A stretch of DNA of 64,000 nucleotides from an uncultured Pseudomonadales bacterium (lineage in GTDB: Bacteria > Pseudomonadota > Gammaproteobacteria > Pseudomonadales > Porticoccaceae), in the NCBI GenBank assembly GCA_943788875.1, contig CALSSA010000011.1, forward strand, positions 1-64,000. Reading direction: 5' to 3'. The notes beneath the pieces are model-generated. The model ran no database searches, had not been told where the DNA came from, and saw only the letters and a program-made list of their open reading frames with translations. Shown in pieces: positions 33,996-43,437 of this stretch (position 1 is its first letter; every line of letters starts with the position of its first letter). The translations under genes were made by a program, and so were the position numbers.

Positions 33996-36862
33996 ACTAC
34001 GGATGATAGGGGAAAATTGATGGTTGCAGTAGTGCCGTACTGGCTATTTTCTGCAGGGCTGCTAATGGATATCTCAGCTCCCAGACTTTTAACCAGATTA
34101 AACACCACCCACAGCCCCAATCCAGTGCCGCTGCCTGGGTCCTTGCTGGTGACAAAGGGCTCAAAAAGATGCCCCTTCACGCTGTCTTCAATACCAGAGC
34201 CCTGATCGCTGACTTTGAGCTGAATATGCTTGTCAGAGCTATCGGCGGCAATACTTATAACGCCTCCCTGTGGCGATGCATCCCGAGCATTGCTTAACAG
34301 GTTAAGGAATATCTGCAGCAGCTGGTGGTAATCGCCATCAATGGTTAATGTCGGATCAATAGTTGACTTAAAATCGACGGCAACCTGCGAGGAGCTCATG
34401 GTGAGTAATTTAATCGCTTCCTCAGCAGCACCCTGCAGTTCGATCTTCTGCCTGCTGGTGTTGAGGGGGTTGCCACCTTTAGAAAAACTAATCAGAGACT
34501 GAACAATGCGATTGATGCGCTGGGTCTGAGATAGGATCTGCTCTGCAGACTCAGTGATTTGATCGGTTTCGGTCTCATGCTGCAGGTTCTGCGCAAGACA
34601 GGCGATACCAGTAACTGGATTGCCAATTTCATGGGCAACTCCAGCGGCCAGACGACCAACTGAAGCCAGGCGTTCATTGTCGATCGACTTTTGAATAAGG
34701 TTTACGGCTTTAGTATTGTCTTCAATCAGTACAACAATATCTGTGTCCGGGTCAGGATTGATATGCTGGACTGATTTTTGCAGGCTAAACCAGCGCACTT
34801 GACCGTCAAGTTCTAGGCGCAATTCATCAAGCGCTGTCGAGTCACTGGCAATAAACCCACTAATGGCGCTGCCCCAGGGTTCTGACAAATCATTGATAGA
34901 ACTGCCGGTCACCGTTTGACTATCGCAGCCAGTGTAGCCAGCCACAGTTGAATTCCATTTAATGATTTCACCTGACTGATCCACAGAGATAACACCTATG
35001 GGCAGATTGTCGATAATTTCCCGATGATGCATGCGCAGCTTGTTAAGTTCACTGGCAATGCCAGTCAGGCGGCCACCATGGATAGCCAGTGCAGATTCAA
35101 TCAGATAGATATCATCTGGCTCATTGGCTGCAGGAATGGTCACAGGCAGAGATTTTTCCATAATTCGGTTGGCAGTGAGCACTCCGAAACGCATGTTTAA
35201 CGAGGCATTGATGTTGTCGCGCAGCTGCCGTAGGGCAGAGGGTCTTACTTCGTCCTGATAAAAGCCCAGGCTATCCAGCGCTTTCTTAACTTCACTTTCG
35301 GCAGCATCCCCCAGAGACAGGCGCAGGCTGGCGGTTATTTCGGACACGGATTTCTGTGCAATTTCTACCCGAGCCGGGATATACACATTGTCTACCATAC
35401 AAACTGCGGCAAAGGATTTTTGGTCGCTATCCATAGGCCCAAAGACGCTAAATATTATGCACAGAGTAATATTGAGCAGTAGCGCTTCAATGGCCCATAT
35501 ATTCCAATTTTGCATGCCAACCTGAAGGGTTGATTCCGAAAAAGGCAGCTGCAAGCTCCAGTCACCAAACAGCAGAGGCAGTGCTATGGTAATGAGCCAC
35601 AGGGACATGCCAGCTATCAGACCGCCAATAAACCCGCGACGATTAACTTCGGGCAGATATATAACAGCAAGCATACCCGGGGTTAGCTGGGCCAGTCCGG
35701 AAAATCCTGCCAGATAATAATCGGTGATGCTGCGGCCCTTAACCACCAGACTTAATGCCGCGCAGAATATAATTAAAATCACTGCGATAAGACCTTGCCG
35801 TTGCTTCAACCAAGCGGATAACTGCGGCTGCAGGTACAGCTTTTTACTTGGCAGCAAAAAGCTATTCATCAATATTTTTGACCAGATCAATGTCAGACTG
35901 CAGGAAAACGACAGGGCCAGTAATAAAATGCTGGCTGTTCCCAGACCAGCCACTAAAGGGTGATTGGTCAGCGTCGGCAGGTTGTAAAGATATTCTTGCA
36001 ATGATGAAAATGACTGCACAGATATACCAGCCCAGAGCATGGGAAAAACTGGAATACAGGCAAGTAACGCCAGCAAGGGGTAGGCCCAGGAGGTCATGCC
36101 ATTTTGTCGTTCGGAAATATTATCTGATACCAGCAAACTGAAATTAATCGGTGAGGCAAAGCTGGCGACCAGGAAAATAATAAAAATACTGTAGGACGAG
36201 TCCATGCGCTTAACAATTTGCAGCTGGCCGCTATCAACAACCCAGCTGTTCATTTCTCCAAGGCTGCCAAATATGGTCTCGATTGAAACCCAGGCAGAAA
36301 ACCCCAACGCCGGGAGCAGCAGCAACCCGGCTGCTGTCATTATCCAGCCCAGATGGCTGCTGCTAACCTGAATTGAGCGTAGATTGACCGCTATAAAAGC
36401 TGCGCTGATAAGTAGCAGTACAAACAGTTGGTATTCGTCGTTCAACAGATAACGGGCAACTGCCTGCATGGCAGTGATCTGGGCCAGAACCAGTGGCACA
36501 GTCGCTACGATAAGACTGATGCAGGTAATCATGGCAACTGATTTGCTGCGGAATCTAAATGTTAGAAAATCTACTGGTGTGGCAAAACGGATAATTGCAT
36601 TGAGTCGTCGAATTGGTGCGAAAATAAGCGGTGATAAAACGAATACCAGGCTAAAGCCCACCAGTGCCAGAATAATGCTGTAGCCATAGCGCCCAGCCAT
36701 TTCAATGGAACCCATGGCCATAAGAACGCCAGTGCCAGAAAACAGCCCCAGGCTCAACGCTAGATCTTTAGCGCCACGGCGAGTACTTTTCGATAGCCAC
36801 CTGGCCACAACCGCACCTAGAGCGAGCATTGCGGCGGTCATCAGTAGTATTTCAGGATTCAT
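33992..36862 (-). CDS. cbrA: CbrA-like sensor kinase with SSS transporter domain
   Basis: Hybrid of a sodium:solute symporter-type membrane domain (about 13 helices, residues 1-510) with a PAS-like domain (DNLPIGVISVDQSGEIIKWN), a HisKA dimerisation helix (phospho-His in VAHEIGNPVTG, near residue 745) and an HATPase (NLLSNARDASPQGG, DQGSGIEDS, GTGLGLWVV). Pseudomonas CbrA has the same layout and length, and gene order cbrX-cbrA-cbrB-pcnB supports this. No receiver domain is attached. An in-frame ATG at 36889 would add nine residues; 36862 is preferred because the small upstream ORF stops within 8 nt of it, implying coupling. Confidence 0.9.
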   Translation of the reverse strand: MNPEILLMTAAMLALGAVVARWLSKSTRRGAKDLALSLGLFSGTGVLMAMGSIEMAGRYGYSIILALVGFSLVFVLSPLIFAPIRRLNAIIRFATPVDFLTFRFRSKSVAMITCISLIVATVPLVLAQITAMQAVARYLLNDEYQLFVLLLISAAFIAVNLRSIQVSSSHLGWIMTAAGLLLLPALGFSAWVSIETIFGSLGEMNSWVVDSGQLQIVKRMDSSYSIFIIFLVASFASPINFSLLVSDNISERQNGMTSWAYPLLALLACIPVFPMLWAGISVQSFSSLQEYLYNLPTLTNHPLVAGLGTASILLLALSFSCSLTLIWSKILMNSFLLPSKKLYLQPQLSAWLKQRQGLIAVILIIFCAALSLVVKGRSITDYYLAGFSGLAQLTPGMLAVIYLPEVNRRGFIGGLIAGMSLWLITIALPLLFGDWSLQLPFSESTLQVGMQNWNIWAIEALLLNITLCIIFSVFGPMDSDQKSFAAVCMVDNVYIPARVEIAQKSVSEITASLRLSLGDAAESEVKKALDSLGFYQDEVRPSALRQLRDNINASLNMRFGVLTANRIMEKSLPVTIPAANEPDDIYLIESALAIHGGRLTGIASELNKLRMHHREIIDNLPIGVISVDQSGEIIKWNSTVAGYTGCDSQTVTGSSINDLSEPWGSAISGFIASDSTALDELRLELDGQVRWFSLQKSVQHINPDPDTDIVVLIEDNTKAVNLIQKSIDNERLASVGRLAAGVAHEIGNPVTGIACLAQNLQHETETDQITESAEQILSQTQRINRIVQSLISFSKGGNPLNTSRQKIELQGAAEEAIKLLTMSSSQVAVDFKSTIDPTLTIDGDYHQLLQIFLNLLSNARDASPQGGVISIAADSSDKHIQLKVSDQGSGIEDSVKGHLFEPFVTSKDPGSGTGLGLWVVFNLVKSLGAEISISSPAENSQYGTTATINFPLSSVV

Positions 36863-37028
36863 CTGGGTCCCGATGTCTATAGGCAACATAGGCGGCGAAC
36901 ACTATCATGGCCCAGACGACAAAGGGCCTAAACCAATTGCCATCTGGTTGTATCGCCCATTGGGTCGCCATAGGGAAAACCACAATACAAAGCAGAAGTA
37001 AGGTCGCAACTAGGCGATAATTAAGCAT
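36852..37028 (-). CDS. CbrX-like small membrane protein
   Basis: A 58-aa ORF starting MLNYRLVATLLLLCIVVFPM, with a second hydrophobic segment (FRPFVVWAMIVFAAYVAY) and a charged end RHRDPDES. Two predicted transmembrane helices. Its stop overlaps the start of the cbrA-like gene (ATGAATCCTGA), which indicates translational coupling. A small ORF, cbrX, is found in the same place in Pseudomonas and is co-translated with cbrA; homology here rests on position and type, not a checked alignment. Confidence 0.75.
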   Translation of the reverse strand: MLNYRLVATLLLLCIVVFPMATQWAIQPDGNWFRPFVVWAMIVFAAYVAYRHRDPDES

Positions 37029-37111
37029 GGATCAACATCATTATTGTGTTGGCGGTGCCACATCTTTCCAATAAGCCAACGATGGTATGCGCGCTTAACC
37101 TGCAAAGCAAA

Positions 37112-38008
37112 TCAGTAACCCAGAGGAGCAGTGGTGTTTTCCGGTTGGTTGACCAGTCGACGGCTATCCCAGTGACTGACGGCCCAGACTAAAATCTCAT
37201 CCACTGAATGATATTGCAGTTCCTGCGGTGGCTCTTGGCGCAGCCATGTAAGGGCCTGCCACAGGTTGTATGACTCTCTGCCCGCCAGCAGGCTGGCGGC
37301 ATGGTTTTGTTTGCTGAGCTTTTGTCCCTCGCTGTTTAGGGCCAGAGGCAGGTGGGCATATTCAGGCTGTCGGTAACCTAGACTTTGCTGCAGATAAATT
37401 TGACGGGGTGTCGAGTCGAGCAGGTCTGCACCGCGCATCACATGGCTGACGGACTGGAACTGATCATCGACTACCACGGCAAGCTGGTAGGAAAATAGTT
37501 GATCCCTGCGTTGCAGTACAAAATCTCCAACATCGATACTGAGTTGCTGTTGGTAATCACCGATAATCTGGTCAACAAAGCTTATGGCTGCGTTGTTGTC
37601 ATCAATAATCAGGCGGGCGGCGCTATCAGTTTTACCCAGCTGCAGGTCGCGGCAATGGCCGTCATAGATGCCACCCAGGGTAGTGATACGCTGGCGATTA
37701 CATTGACAATGGTAGACAAGCCCCAGATCAGTGAGTGACTCCAGAGCCTCTCTGTAGCTCTCCAGTCTGGTGCTTTGATACAGAACTGAGCCATCCCAAT
37801 GTAGACCGTGATTGTCCAGCTGCTGGAGTATTTGGTCACTGGCACCACTTACTTCACGAGGTGGATCCAGATCTTCCATACGGACTAACCATTGGCCATT
37901 GCATTGATGAGCCTGCAGATAGCTGGCCAGGGCACTGGCTAAAGAGCCGAAGTGAAGTGGACCTGTGGGGGAGGGAGCAAAGCGACCGATATTAATTCGC
38001 GCTGACAT
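37112..38008 (-). CDS. gluQ: Glutamyl-Q tRNA(Asp) synthetase
   Basis: Truncated GluRS paralogue that attaches glutamate to queuosine in tRNA-Asp. The 298-aa protein has the HIGH-type motif in GRFAPSPTGPLHFGSL, a zinc site with CQCNRQ and later YDGHCRD, VVDDQFQSVSHVMRGADLLD, and the KMSKS-type KLSKQNHA. It lacks the anticodon-binding domain, as expected. Next to dksA, as in E. coli and Pseudomonas. Confidence 0.95.
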   Translation of the reverse strand: MSARINIGRFAPSPTGPLHFGSLASALASYLQAHQCNGQWLVRMEDLDPPREVSGASDQILQQLDNHGLHWDGSVLYQSTRLESYREALESLTDLGLVYHCQCNRQRITTLGGIYDGHCRDLQLGKTDSAARLIIDDNNAAISFVDQIIGDYQQQLSIDVGDFVLQRRDQLFSYQLAVVVDDQFQSVSHVMRGADLLDSTPRQIYLQQSLGYRQPEYAHLPLALNSEGQKLSKQNHAASLLAGRESYNLWQALTWLRQEPPQELQYHSVDEILVWAVSHWDSRRLVNQPENTTAPLGY

Positions 38009-38067
38009 GGCTAGTACTCGATCATCGCGGCCCAGTGACTGAGCCGCTGATCTCTGGATGGCTGAGG

Positions 38068-38526
38068 TTAGCCTCCAGTAATTTGTCTTTCCTTAATTTC
38101 GTCCAGAGTCTTGCAGTCCACGCACAGATCGGCGGTAGGGCGAGCCTCTAGTCTGCGGATGCCAATGTCGACACCGCACTGATCGCAGAAGCCATAATCG
38201 TCTTCTTCGACACGAACCAACGTCTTGTCGATCTTCTTGATCAACTTGCGCTCGCGATCGCGGGTGCGCAGTTCAAGGCTAAACTCTTCTTCCTGAGTGG
38301 CACGATCTGCCGGATCAGGAAAATTAGCCGCTTCGTCTTTCATATGGCTCACGGTGCGGTCAACTTCTTCCATAAGTTCACGGCGCCACGCCTTTAGGAT
38401 CAGTTTGAAATGTTCACGCTGATTCTCGTTCATATATTCTTCTGATTTTTTCTCCTTGTAGGGAGCTAAACCATGAAGAGTGACTGCGCTAGCGGCAGGT
38501 TTCGACTTTGTTTTTGCTGTTGCCAT
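38068..38526 (-). CDS. dksA: RNA polymerase-binding transcription factor DksA
   Basis: Binds the RNA polymerase secondary channel and, with ppGpp, controls stable RNA and amino acid promoters. The 152-aa protein has a long coiled coil with the tip DPADRATQEEE (the Asp residues needed for activity) and a four-Cys zinc finger (CDQCGVDIG, CVDCK). It is divergent from sfsA across a 200-nt gap. Confidence 0.97.
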   Translation of the reverse strand: MATAKTKSKPAASAVTLHGLAPYKEKKSEEYMNENQREHFKLILKAWRRELMEEVDRTVSHMKDEAANFPDPADRATQEEEFSLELRTRDRERKLIKKIDKTLVRVEEDDYGFCDQCGVDIGIRRLEARPTADLCVDCKTLDEIKERQITGG

Positions 38527-38727
38527 GCATAAGATCCGAAATTGATATGGGCCTAAAAAACAGAACCCGCGTTTATAGAGATTTTAGCGCCATTTATCAA
38601 GAGAAATTTTCATCAATTGACATCCTTAGTTTATCTCTGCTGCAGTTATTTTAGACCATGGTTGCAAAATTTCACCATCTACCCATACTTTAACAGGCTC
38701 AAAATACCATTTTTATGACAGCAGACA

Positions 38728-39456
38728 ATGAAAAATAATCCACCATTTTACCCAGCGACCTTTATTAAACGCTACAAACGCTTCTTTGCCGATATACAGA
38801 ATGAGCAGGGTCAGCTGATGACTTTGCACTGTCCCAACACCGGGTCAATGAAAAATTGCCAGGTAGAAGGGTCTGCATGTTGGTATAGCCTGTCGGATAA
38901 CCCTAAACGAAAATTGCCCGGCACATTGGAGATAGTCACTACCAGCCAGGGCAATCTGGCCGGTGTGAATACCGCCAAGCCAAATCATCTGGTGCGCGAA
39001 GCCATTGAGACTGATCTGGTGCCCGAGTTGCGCGGTTACCAGCAGATTCGCTCCGAGGTGCGTTATGGCGAGGAAAAAAGTCGTATAGATCTATTGTTAG
39101 AGGATGATGAATTGGGGCTCTGCTATGTGGAAGTCAAAAATGTGACTCTTGATATGGGTGCAGGTCTAGCGATGTTTCCCGATGCGGTGACCAGTCGGGG
39201 CGCCAAGCATCTACGCGAGCTAATAGCGATGGTCGCCGCTGGCCACCGCGCTGTGCTATTTTTCTGTGTCCAGTTGACTGGGGTTGAGCGCATGGAAGTT
39301 GCCGCAGACATAGACCCCGTATACGCCCAGACCATGGCTCAGGCCATAGCAGCTGGTGTCGAGGTTATGGCTTGGCGCACCAGTATTGGCGTTGAGGAAA
39401 TTGTGCTTGAGCGGGCAATCAGCTGTCTTCAAGATCTGCCAGAGCCTGAGCTCTGA
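38728..39456 (+). CDS. sfsA: Sugar fermentation stimulation protein homologue
   Basis: SfsA family, a putative nuclease-fold DNA-binding protein of unclear role. At 242 aa it shows FIKRYKRFFADIQ, HCPNTGSMKNCQVEGSACWY, SRIDLLLEDDELGLCYVEVK with the nuclease-like Asp and Glu-x-Lys, and FPDAVTSRGAKHLREL. The dksA-sfsA pairing is conserved. The 3' end overlaps the convergent Rieske-type gene by 38 nt. Confidence 0.95.
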   Translation: MKNNPPFYPATFIKRYKRFFADIQNEQGQLMTLHCPNTGSMKNCQVEGSACWYSLSDNPKRKLPGTLEIVTTSQGNLAGVNTAKPNHLVREAIETDLVPELRGYQQIRSEVRYGEEKSRIDLLLEDDELGLCYVEVKNVTLDMGAGLAMFPDAVTSRGAKHLRELIAMVAAGHRAVLFFCVQLTGVERMEVAADIDPVYAQTMAQAIAAGVEVMAWRTSIGVEEIVLERAISCLQDLPEPEL

Positions 39457-39829
39457 GATTGATTGGCGCTGCTGGCATAGGCTGATTGGCTGCGATATAG
39501 ATACTGTTGCCGTCAATTCTAAGCTCTACTTGCTGCAGACGGTCCCCCGTGCAGGGGCCTGCAATACATTCACCGCTGTCAATTTGAAACAGAGCACCGT
39601 GGGATGAACATTGAATTAATGAGCCATCCAGATCGAGAAATTTCTCTGGCATCCAGTTTAGCGGGATGCCCAGATGGGGGCAGCTATTCCAGTAGGCTCG
39701 AAGCTGATTATCCTGGCGGATAGCGAATAGCTTGCGCTGCTCAATCTCTAATTCGATGGCTTGCAACTCTTCCAGTTCATCGAGTTGGCAAAGCAGTATT
39801 TCGGCTTCTACCCTGTCTGTACTATCCAT
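39419..39829 (-). CDS. Small Rieske [2Fe-2S] protein
   Basis: Soluble Rieske ferredoxin-like protein of 136 aa. The cluster ligands are present in CPHLGIPLNW and CSSHGALF (Cys-x-His and Cys-x2-His, 20-odd residues apart). No signal peptide is present, so it is probably cytoplasmic. Such proteins occur beside sfsA in several marine gammaproteobacteria; the electron partner is unknown. Its last 12 codons run antisense over the end of sfsA. Confidence 0.88.
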   Translation of the reverse strand: MDSTDRVEAEILLCQLDELEELQAIELEIEQRKLFAIRQDNQLRAYWNSCPHLGIPLNWMPEKFLDLDGSLIQCSSHGALFQIDSGECIAGPCTGDRLQQVELRIDGNSIYIAANQPMPAAPINLRAQALADLEDS

Positions 39830-40011
39830 ATTTAACGGCCTGAATGCGTTTTTCTAAATGAGGGTGGGTTATAAATAATTTGCTGGCATTGCATTTGCAG
39901 CCGCTGATGTGGCCCATGGGCTGAATTTCAACGATTGATTTTTTGCTTATTGCTCTGAGCGCGAGTATAAATGCTGTCATACATAGTTACTCAGAAAATC
40001 TCGATAGCAAA

Positions 40012-40695
40012 ATGATTGAAACTGACCTGTTAACCGGCTCAACCGAGAGCCATCTCGTTGATTTGAACGCGTCCAGCAGCGATCAAACTGTCATGCTAGT
40101 GCACGGTCAAATTGTGCGGCCATTATCAGAACTTCAGGCCAGTGCTGCAACTGCAGGTTTCGACCTGAAACTCTGCAGTGGTTTCCGTAGCTTTGAACGA
40201 CAAGTGCATATTTGGAATAGCAAACTATCTGGTTTACGCCCTGTATTGGATGAGTCTGGCGAGGCTATTGACTTGGAAACGTTGAGCCCATGGCAACAGA
40301 TTCAAGCGCTGATGCGCTGGTCTGCACTGCCCGGTGCATCTCGCCATCATTGGGGTACAGATATGGATATCTATGATGCCAATGGCATGCCAGCCGGATA
40401 TCAGATTCAGCTTATTCCGGAAGAGGTTGAGGCGCAGGGTATGTTTGCCCCAATGCATGACTGGCTAGATACAGAGCTTGAGCAGTTTGGTTTTTATCGC
40501 CCCTATGCTACTGATCTGGGTGGTATTGCCCCAGAGCGCTGGCATATAAGTTACCGACCTCTGGCCGATACCTATGCTCAACAGCTCAGCCCTGAGTTAT
40601 TGAGGCAGCGGCTGGAGGGTACAAATCTACTATTATTAGATCATGTATTTGAGCACCTTGATGAAATTATGCAGCGTTTTGTCAGAGTTGCTTAA
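40012..40695 (+). CDS. M15-family metallopeptidase (D,D-carboxypeptidase, VanY-like)
   Basis: Zinc peptidase that probably trims D-Ala from peptidoglycan stems. The 227-aa product contains SGFRSFERQVHIWN, the zinc motif GASRHHWGTDMDIYD and the final zinc His in ERWHISYRP. The start ATG 40012 gives MIETDLLTGSTESHLVDL, a typical family N-terminus; the longer reading frame from TTG 39943 has no signal sequence and no clear ribosome site. No signal peptide is evident, which is odd for a periplasmic enzyme but usual for this subfamily. Confidence 0.85.
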   Translation: MIETDLLTGSTESHLVDLNASSSDQTVMLVHGQIVRPLSELQASAATAGFDLKLCSGFRSFERQVHIWNSKLSGLRPVLDESGEAIDLETLSPWQQIQALMRWSALPGASRHHWGTDMDIYDANGMPAGYQIQLIPEEVEAQGMFAPMHDWLDTELEQFGFYRPYATDLGGIAPERWHISYRPLADTYAQQLSPELLRQRLEGTNLLLLDHVFEHLDEIMQRFVRVA

Positions 40696-40722
40696 GACGA
40701 TTGATTAAAGGAAGTTTAGATA

Positions 40723-41520
40723 ATGCAAATAGATGACCCGATCTGGGACATTATTGTCGGCGAAGCCCGGCAGGCGATTGCCGAGGAACCAGTGCTGGCA
40801 GACTTTTTTAAGGCCTCTGTGCTGGATCGGCCCAATTTAGATGAGGCACTGAGCTTTAACCTTGCACGCCAGTTGTCTGGCCCAGCAGTGCCTGCAGAAC
40901 AGATCGCAGAGGTTATTTTGCAGGCATTGCAGGCTGATGCCTCTATTGGACGCAGTATTCGCCTGGATATTGAGGCCGCGTTTGAACGTGATGCCGCCTG
41001 CGACCGCCATCTGACACCGATCCTGTATTACAAAGGTTTTCAGGCACTACAGCTTCAGCGGGTATCCCATTGGCTGTGGCAACAGGGCCGCCAGGTGCTG
41101 GCATTATTTTTTCAAAATCAGATATCAGAGACATTTGCGGTGGATATACATCCCGGGGCAAAGCTGGGCTCTGGCATTATGATTGATCATGCCACTGGAC
41201 TGGTTATAGGCGAGACGGCAGTAGTTGGGGATAATGTCTCTATTCTGCACTCGGTAACTCTGGGCGGCAGCGGTTGTCAGGGTGGCAATCGACATCCCAA
41301 AATTGGCAATGGCGTGATGATTTCTGCCGGTGCAAAAATTCTTGGCAATATCAGTATAGGTGAGGGAGTTAAGGTGGGTGCTGGCAGTTTGGTGCTCGAC
41401 CCTGTGCCTGCTCATGTCACTGTGGCTGGAGTGCCGGCGAAAATAGTGGGTACACCGAGAGAGGACAGTCCGGCACTGGAGATGGATCAGCGTCTGGATG
41501 CTGGGCCTGAAAAGCCATAA
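40723..41520 (+). CDS. cysE: Serine O-acetyltransferase (copy 1)
   Basis: Acetylates serine for cysteine synthesis. The 265-aa protein has the N-terminal helical SATase domain (WDIIVGEARQAIAEEPVLAD) and a left-handed beta-helix with DIHPGAKLGSGIMIDHATGL, VIGETAVVGDNVSI, RHPKIGNGVMISAGAKILGN and VAGVPAKIVG. The catalytic His/Asp are in the IDHATG and DIHPG segments. A second, clearly different copy is at 50213-51013. The 5' arm of its terminator lies in the last codons. Confidence 0.95.
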   Translation: MQIDDPIWDIIVGEARQAIAEEPVLADFFKASVLDRPNLDEALSFNLARQLSGPAVPAEQIAEVILQALQADASIGRSIRLDIEAAFERDAACDRHLTPILYYKGFQALQLQRVSHWLWQQGRQVLALFFQNQISETFAVDIHPGAKLGSGIMIDHATGLVIGETAVVGDNVSILHSVTLGGSGCQGGNRHPKIGNGVMISAGAKILGNISIGEGVKVGAGSLVLDPVPAHVTVAGVPAKIVGTPREDSPALEMDQRLDAGPEKP

Positions 41521-41553
41521 TAAAGCCTGAATTAAATGGCCCAGAGCTTTTTT
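41499..41553 (+). terminator. Intrinsic terminator of cysE copy 1
   Basis: CTGGGCC (41501-41507, inside the coding end) pairs with GGCCCAG (41538-41544), extended by GC/GC across a bulged A, and is followed by TTTTTT. The loop is large (30 nt), so strength is uncertain. Confidence 0.5.
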
Positions 41554-41660
41554 GTGATCCAGTTGCGGTTGTGCTGAGCAAAAAGTTGTAATTATCCGAC
41601 AAATGTCCCAATAATTAGATTGTACTGTAGTTGTAATTTCAGTCAGGGAGATTGATTATC

Positions 41661-42143
41661 ATGGTCGAGGAACAGAGTATTGGGTCTGATAGTGCTGTTG
41701 GTGACAAATATGATGTGCTGTTTCGTGGCAAGCTTAAGTCGGGGCAACTCAGTGATCAGGTAAAGCCTCGAGTTGCTGAACTTTTCAAGCTTAGCTCCGA
41801 GAAGCTGGAGCAATTGTTTGCTGCCAAATTATCCTACCTCAAACGCAATATAGATCTTGCAACAGCGAATAAGATTGTTGCCGCCATGGCCTCAGTTGGC
41901 GCTGAGGCAGAGATTCAGCCAACCAAAAATAGTAAGCCCTTACTATCAATGGCACCGTTAGGTGCTGATGTCCTACCGAAAAAAACAGTTGAGAAAACCA
42001 CTGAGACATCGCCTGTTGACCACAGTAAATTGGCCGGATTAGTGGCGGAACCCCCTGGGACAGATGTGCTGGGTGCAACGGAGAAAATTCAGATTGAAGC
42101 CGTGGATATAGATGTCTCTCATCTCAGCCTTGAGGATTTATAG
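41661..42143 (+). CDS. Hypothetical protein with a ribosomal L7/L12-like C-terminal-type domain
   Basis: A 160-aa protein whose first 85 residues match a common but uncharacterised gammaproteobacterial domain: DKYDVLFRGKLKSGQLSDQV, KPRVAELFKLSSEKLEQLFA, a basic YLKRNIDLATANKIVAAM and VGAEAEIQP. The pattern recalls the L7/L12 C-terminal fold. The rest is low-complexity and acidic. ATG 41661 is used because AGGGAG lies 10 nt upstream; the in-frame TTG at 41652 is too close to it. Function unknown. Confidence 0.72.
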   Translation: MVEEQSIGSDSAVGDKYDVLFRGKLKSGQLSDQVKPRVAELFKLSSEKLEQLFAAKLSYLKRNIDLATANKIVAAMASVGAEAEIQPTKNSKPLLSMAPLGADVLPKKTVEKTTETSPVDHSKLAGLVAEPPGTDVLGATEKIQIEAVDIDVSHLSLEDL

Positions 42144-43352
42144 GCAGATATTAGCGAGATGCATAATTTGCTTTTCAAGAAGAGTCTGTCGCCCTTCCGG
42201 GAACCCTTTTAAAATAAATACATGGCTGTCAAACAGCACAAATCTGGCGATGGATGATAGCTGTTCAATATCATATTCGCTGCTGTAGAGACCAATAATA
42301 CCTTCCTGCATTTTGTCGCCAAGCTGTGCTGACTGCTGTTTTAGAGCGGACATACCTTCGTCATAGCTGAACAGTGGCACCGTGCGTAGGTTATCACTGC
42401 ACAGGATCCAGTTAATTTCCAGATCAACACCTAGCTTCAGGGACAGTCGCTCAAGTAACTGCTGCAGGCTATACACGGCCATCAGGCAGATCAACAGATG
42501 TTGCTTGGAACATTGGGTCGAGCGAATGGTAAAGCAAATGGCACCATTGGCCCCCTCAACACGCTGGCCGCCATAGAGCTCAATGGCTCTGGCGGTGCAG
42601 TAATCAATCTTTTCAAACAGCAACTCAAGATTTTCCTGATTGAGCTGATTGTTGAGGCGCTGACGATTTTTGATGGTGGCTGTCACCAGAGAATAATAAT
42701 AGCCGCTGTTGTGATTATCATCAGCCTGACCTGAGCTAGATAGTAGAGGTTGAATTTTGGCTTCCAGTCCAGCTAACTCATCATTGATCTGCTCAGCACC
42801 TCCGGGCAGTCGGTTGGTCAAAATTCGCAGTCGGCGGGCAAGCTGTTCGGCATATCTGTGGCAGACATAGGTACTGGCTGAGGCGAAGATCAGCCACAGT
42901 AATAGCCAGCTGATCATCAGGCCGTTGTACTGGCGATAGATTGGCTGGCTATCAAGTTCTATCACCAATGTGCCAATCAATGTGTCATCCAATTCTATGT
43001 TGCGACTAAAGGGCTCTGTATTCTCGGGCCTGGAACCACTTTGTGTACTTTGGGCAATAAGGTTGTTATCCACACCTATAAGACTGGCGCTATAGATATT
43101 GGGCTCTTCAGTGGCGCCGGTCAGGGCAACCTGCACACTGATACTGTCATTATTAAATAACGGAGTGCGCACCAGTTCATCCAGACGGCCCAGGGCAGTG
43201 CGGCTTTTGTTGTCAATCAGGGATGCTGAGAGTTTGCCGATTTGGTTTGAGAGTATTAAAAAACTGGTTAATCCCAATGTAAGACACAGGCAAAGTGCGG
43301 CGGCGGGCAGCTTTTTCGCGATGGAATAGCGACGGTGCATCCGGGGTTCCAT
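42138..43352 (-). CDS. AhpA/YtjB-like membrane protein
   Basis: A 404-aa inner-membrane protein with an N-terminal helix (AAALCLCLTLGLTSFLIL), a periplasmic sensor-like region (about residues 50-140), a second helix (MISWLLLWLIFASASTYVC) and a cytoplasmic C-terminal part of about 240 aa. Position (divergent from serB) and layout match the AhpA/YtjB (Smp) family found beside serB in E. coli and Pseudomonas. Its function is not established. It overlaps the convergent L7/L12-like gene by 6 nt. Confidence 0.78.
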   Translation of the reverse strand: MEPRMHRRYSIAKKLPAAALCLCLTLGLTSFLILSNQIGKLSASLIDNKSRTALGRLDELVRTPLFNNDSISVQVALTGATEEPNIYSASLIGVDNNLIAQSTQSGSRPENTEPFSRNIELDDTLIGTLVIELDSQPIYRQYNGLMISWLLLWLIFASASTYVCHRYAEQLARRLRILTNRLPGGAEQINDELAGLEAKIQPLLSSSGQADDNHNSGYYYSLVTATIKNRQRLNNQLNQENLELLFEKIDYCTARAIELYGGQRVEGANGAICFTIRSTQCSKQHLLICLMAVYSLQQLLERLSLKLGVDLEINWILCSDNLRTVPLFSYDEGMSALKQQSAQLGDKMQEGIIGLYSSEYDIEQLSSIARFVLFDSHVFILKGFPEGRQTLLEKQIMHLANICL

Positions 43353-43437
43353 TGATAAATTTATTTTGCGAGTATTCTATCCTATTCCTGTAGCTTTTAT
43401 ATAATGGCAGCCTTTAAAACCATCATGGCTGTAATTT

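Noticed and set aside
38527..38727. dksA-sfsA gap examined for a promoter (TTGACA near 38616)
   Set aside because: A -35-like TTGACA is present but no -10 box stands at acceptable spacing, so no promoter is called.
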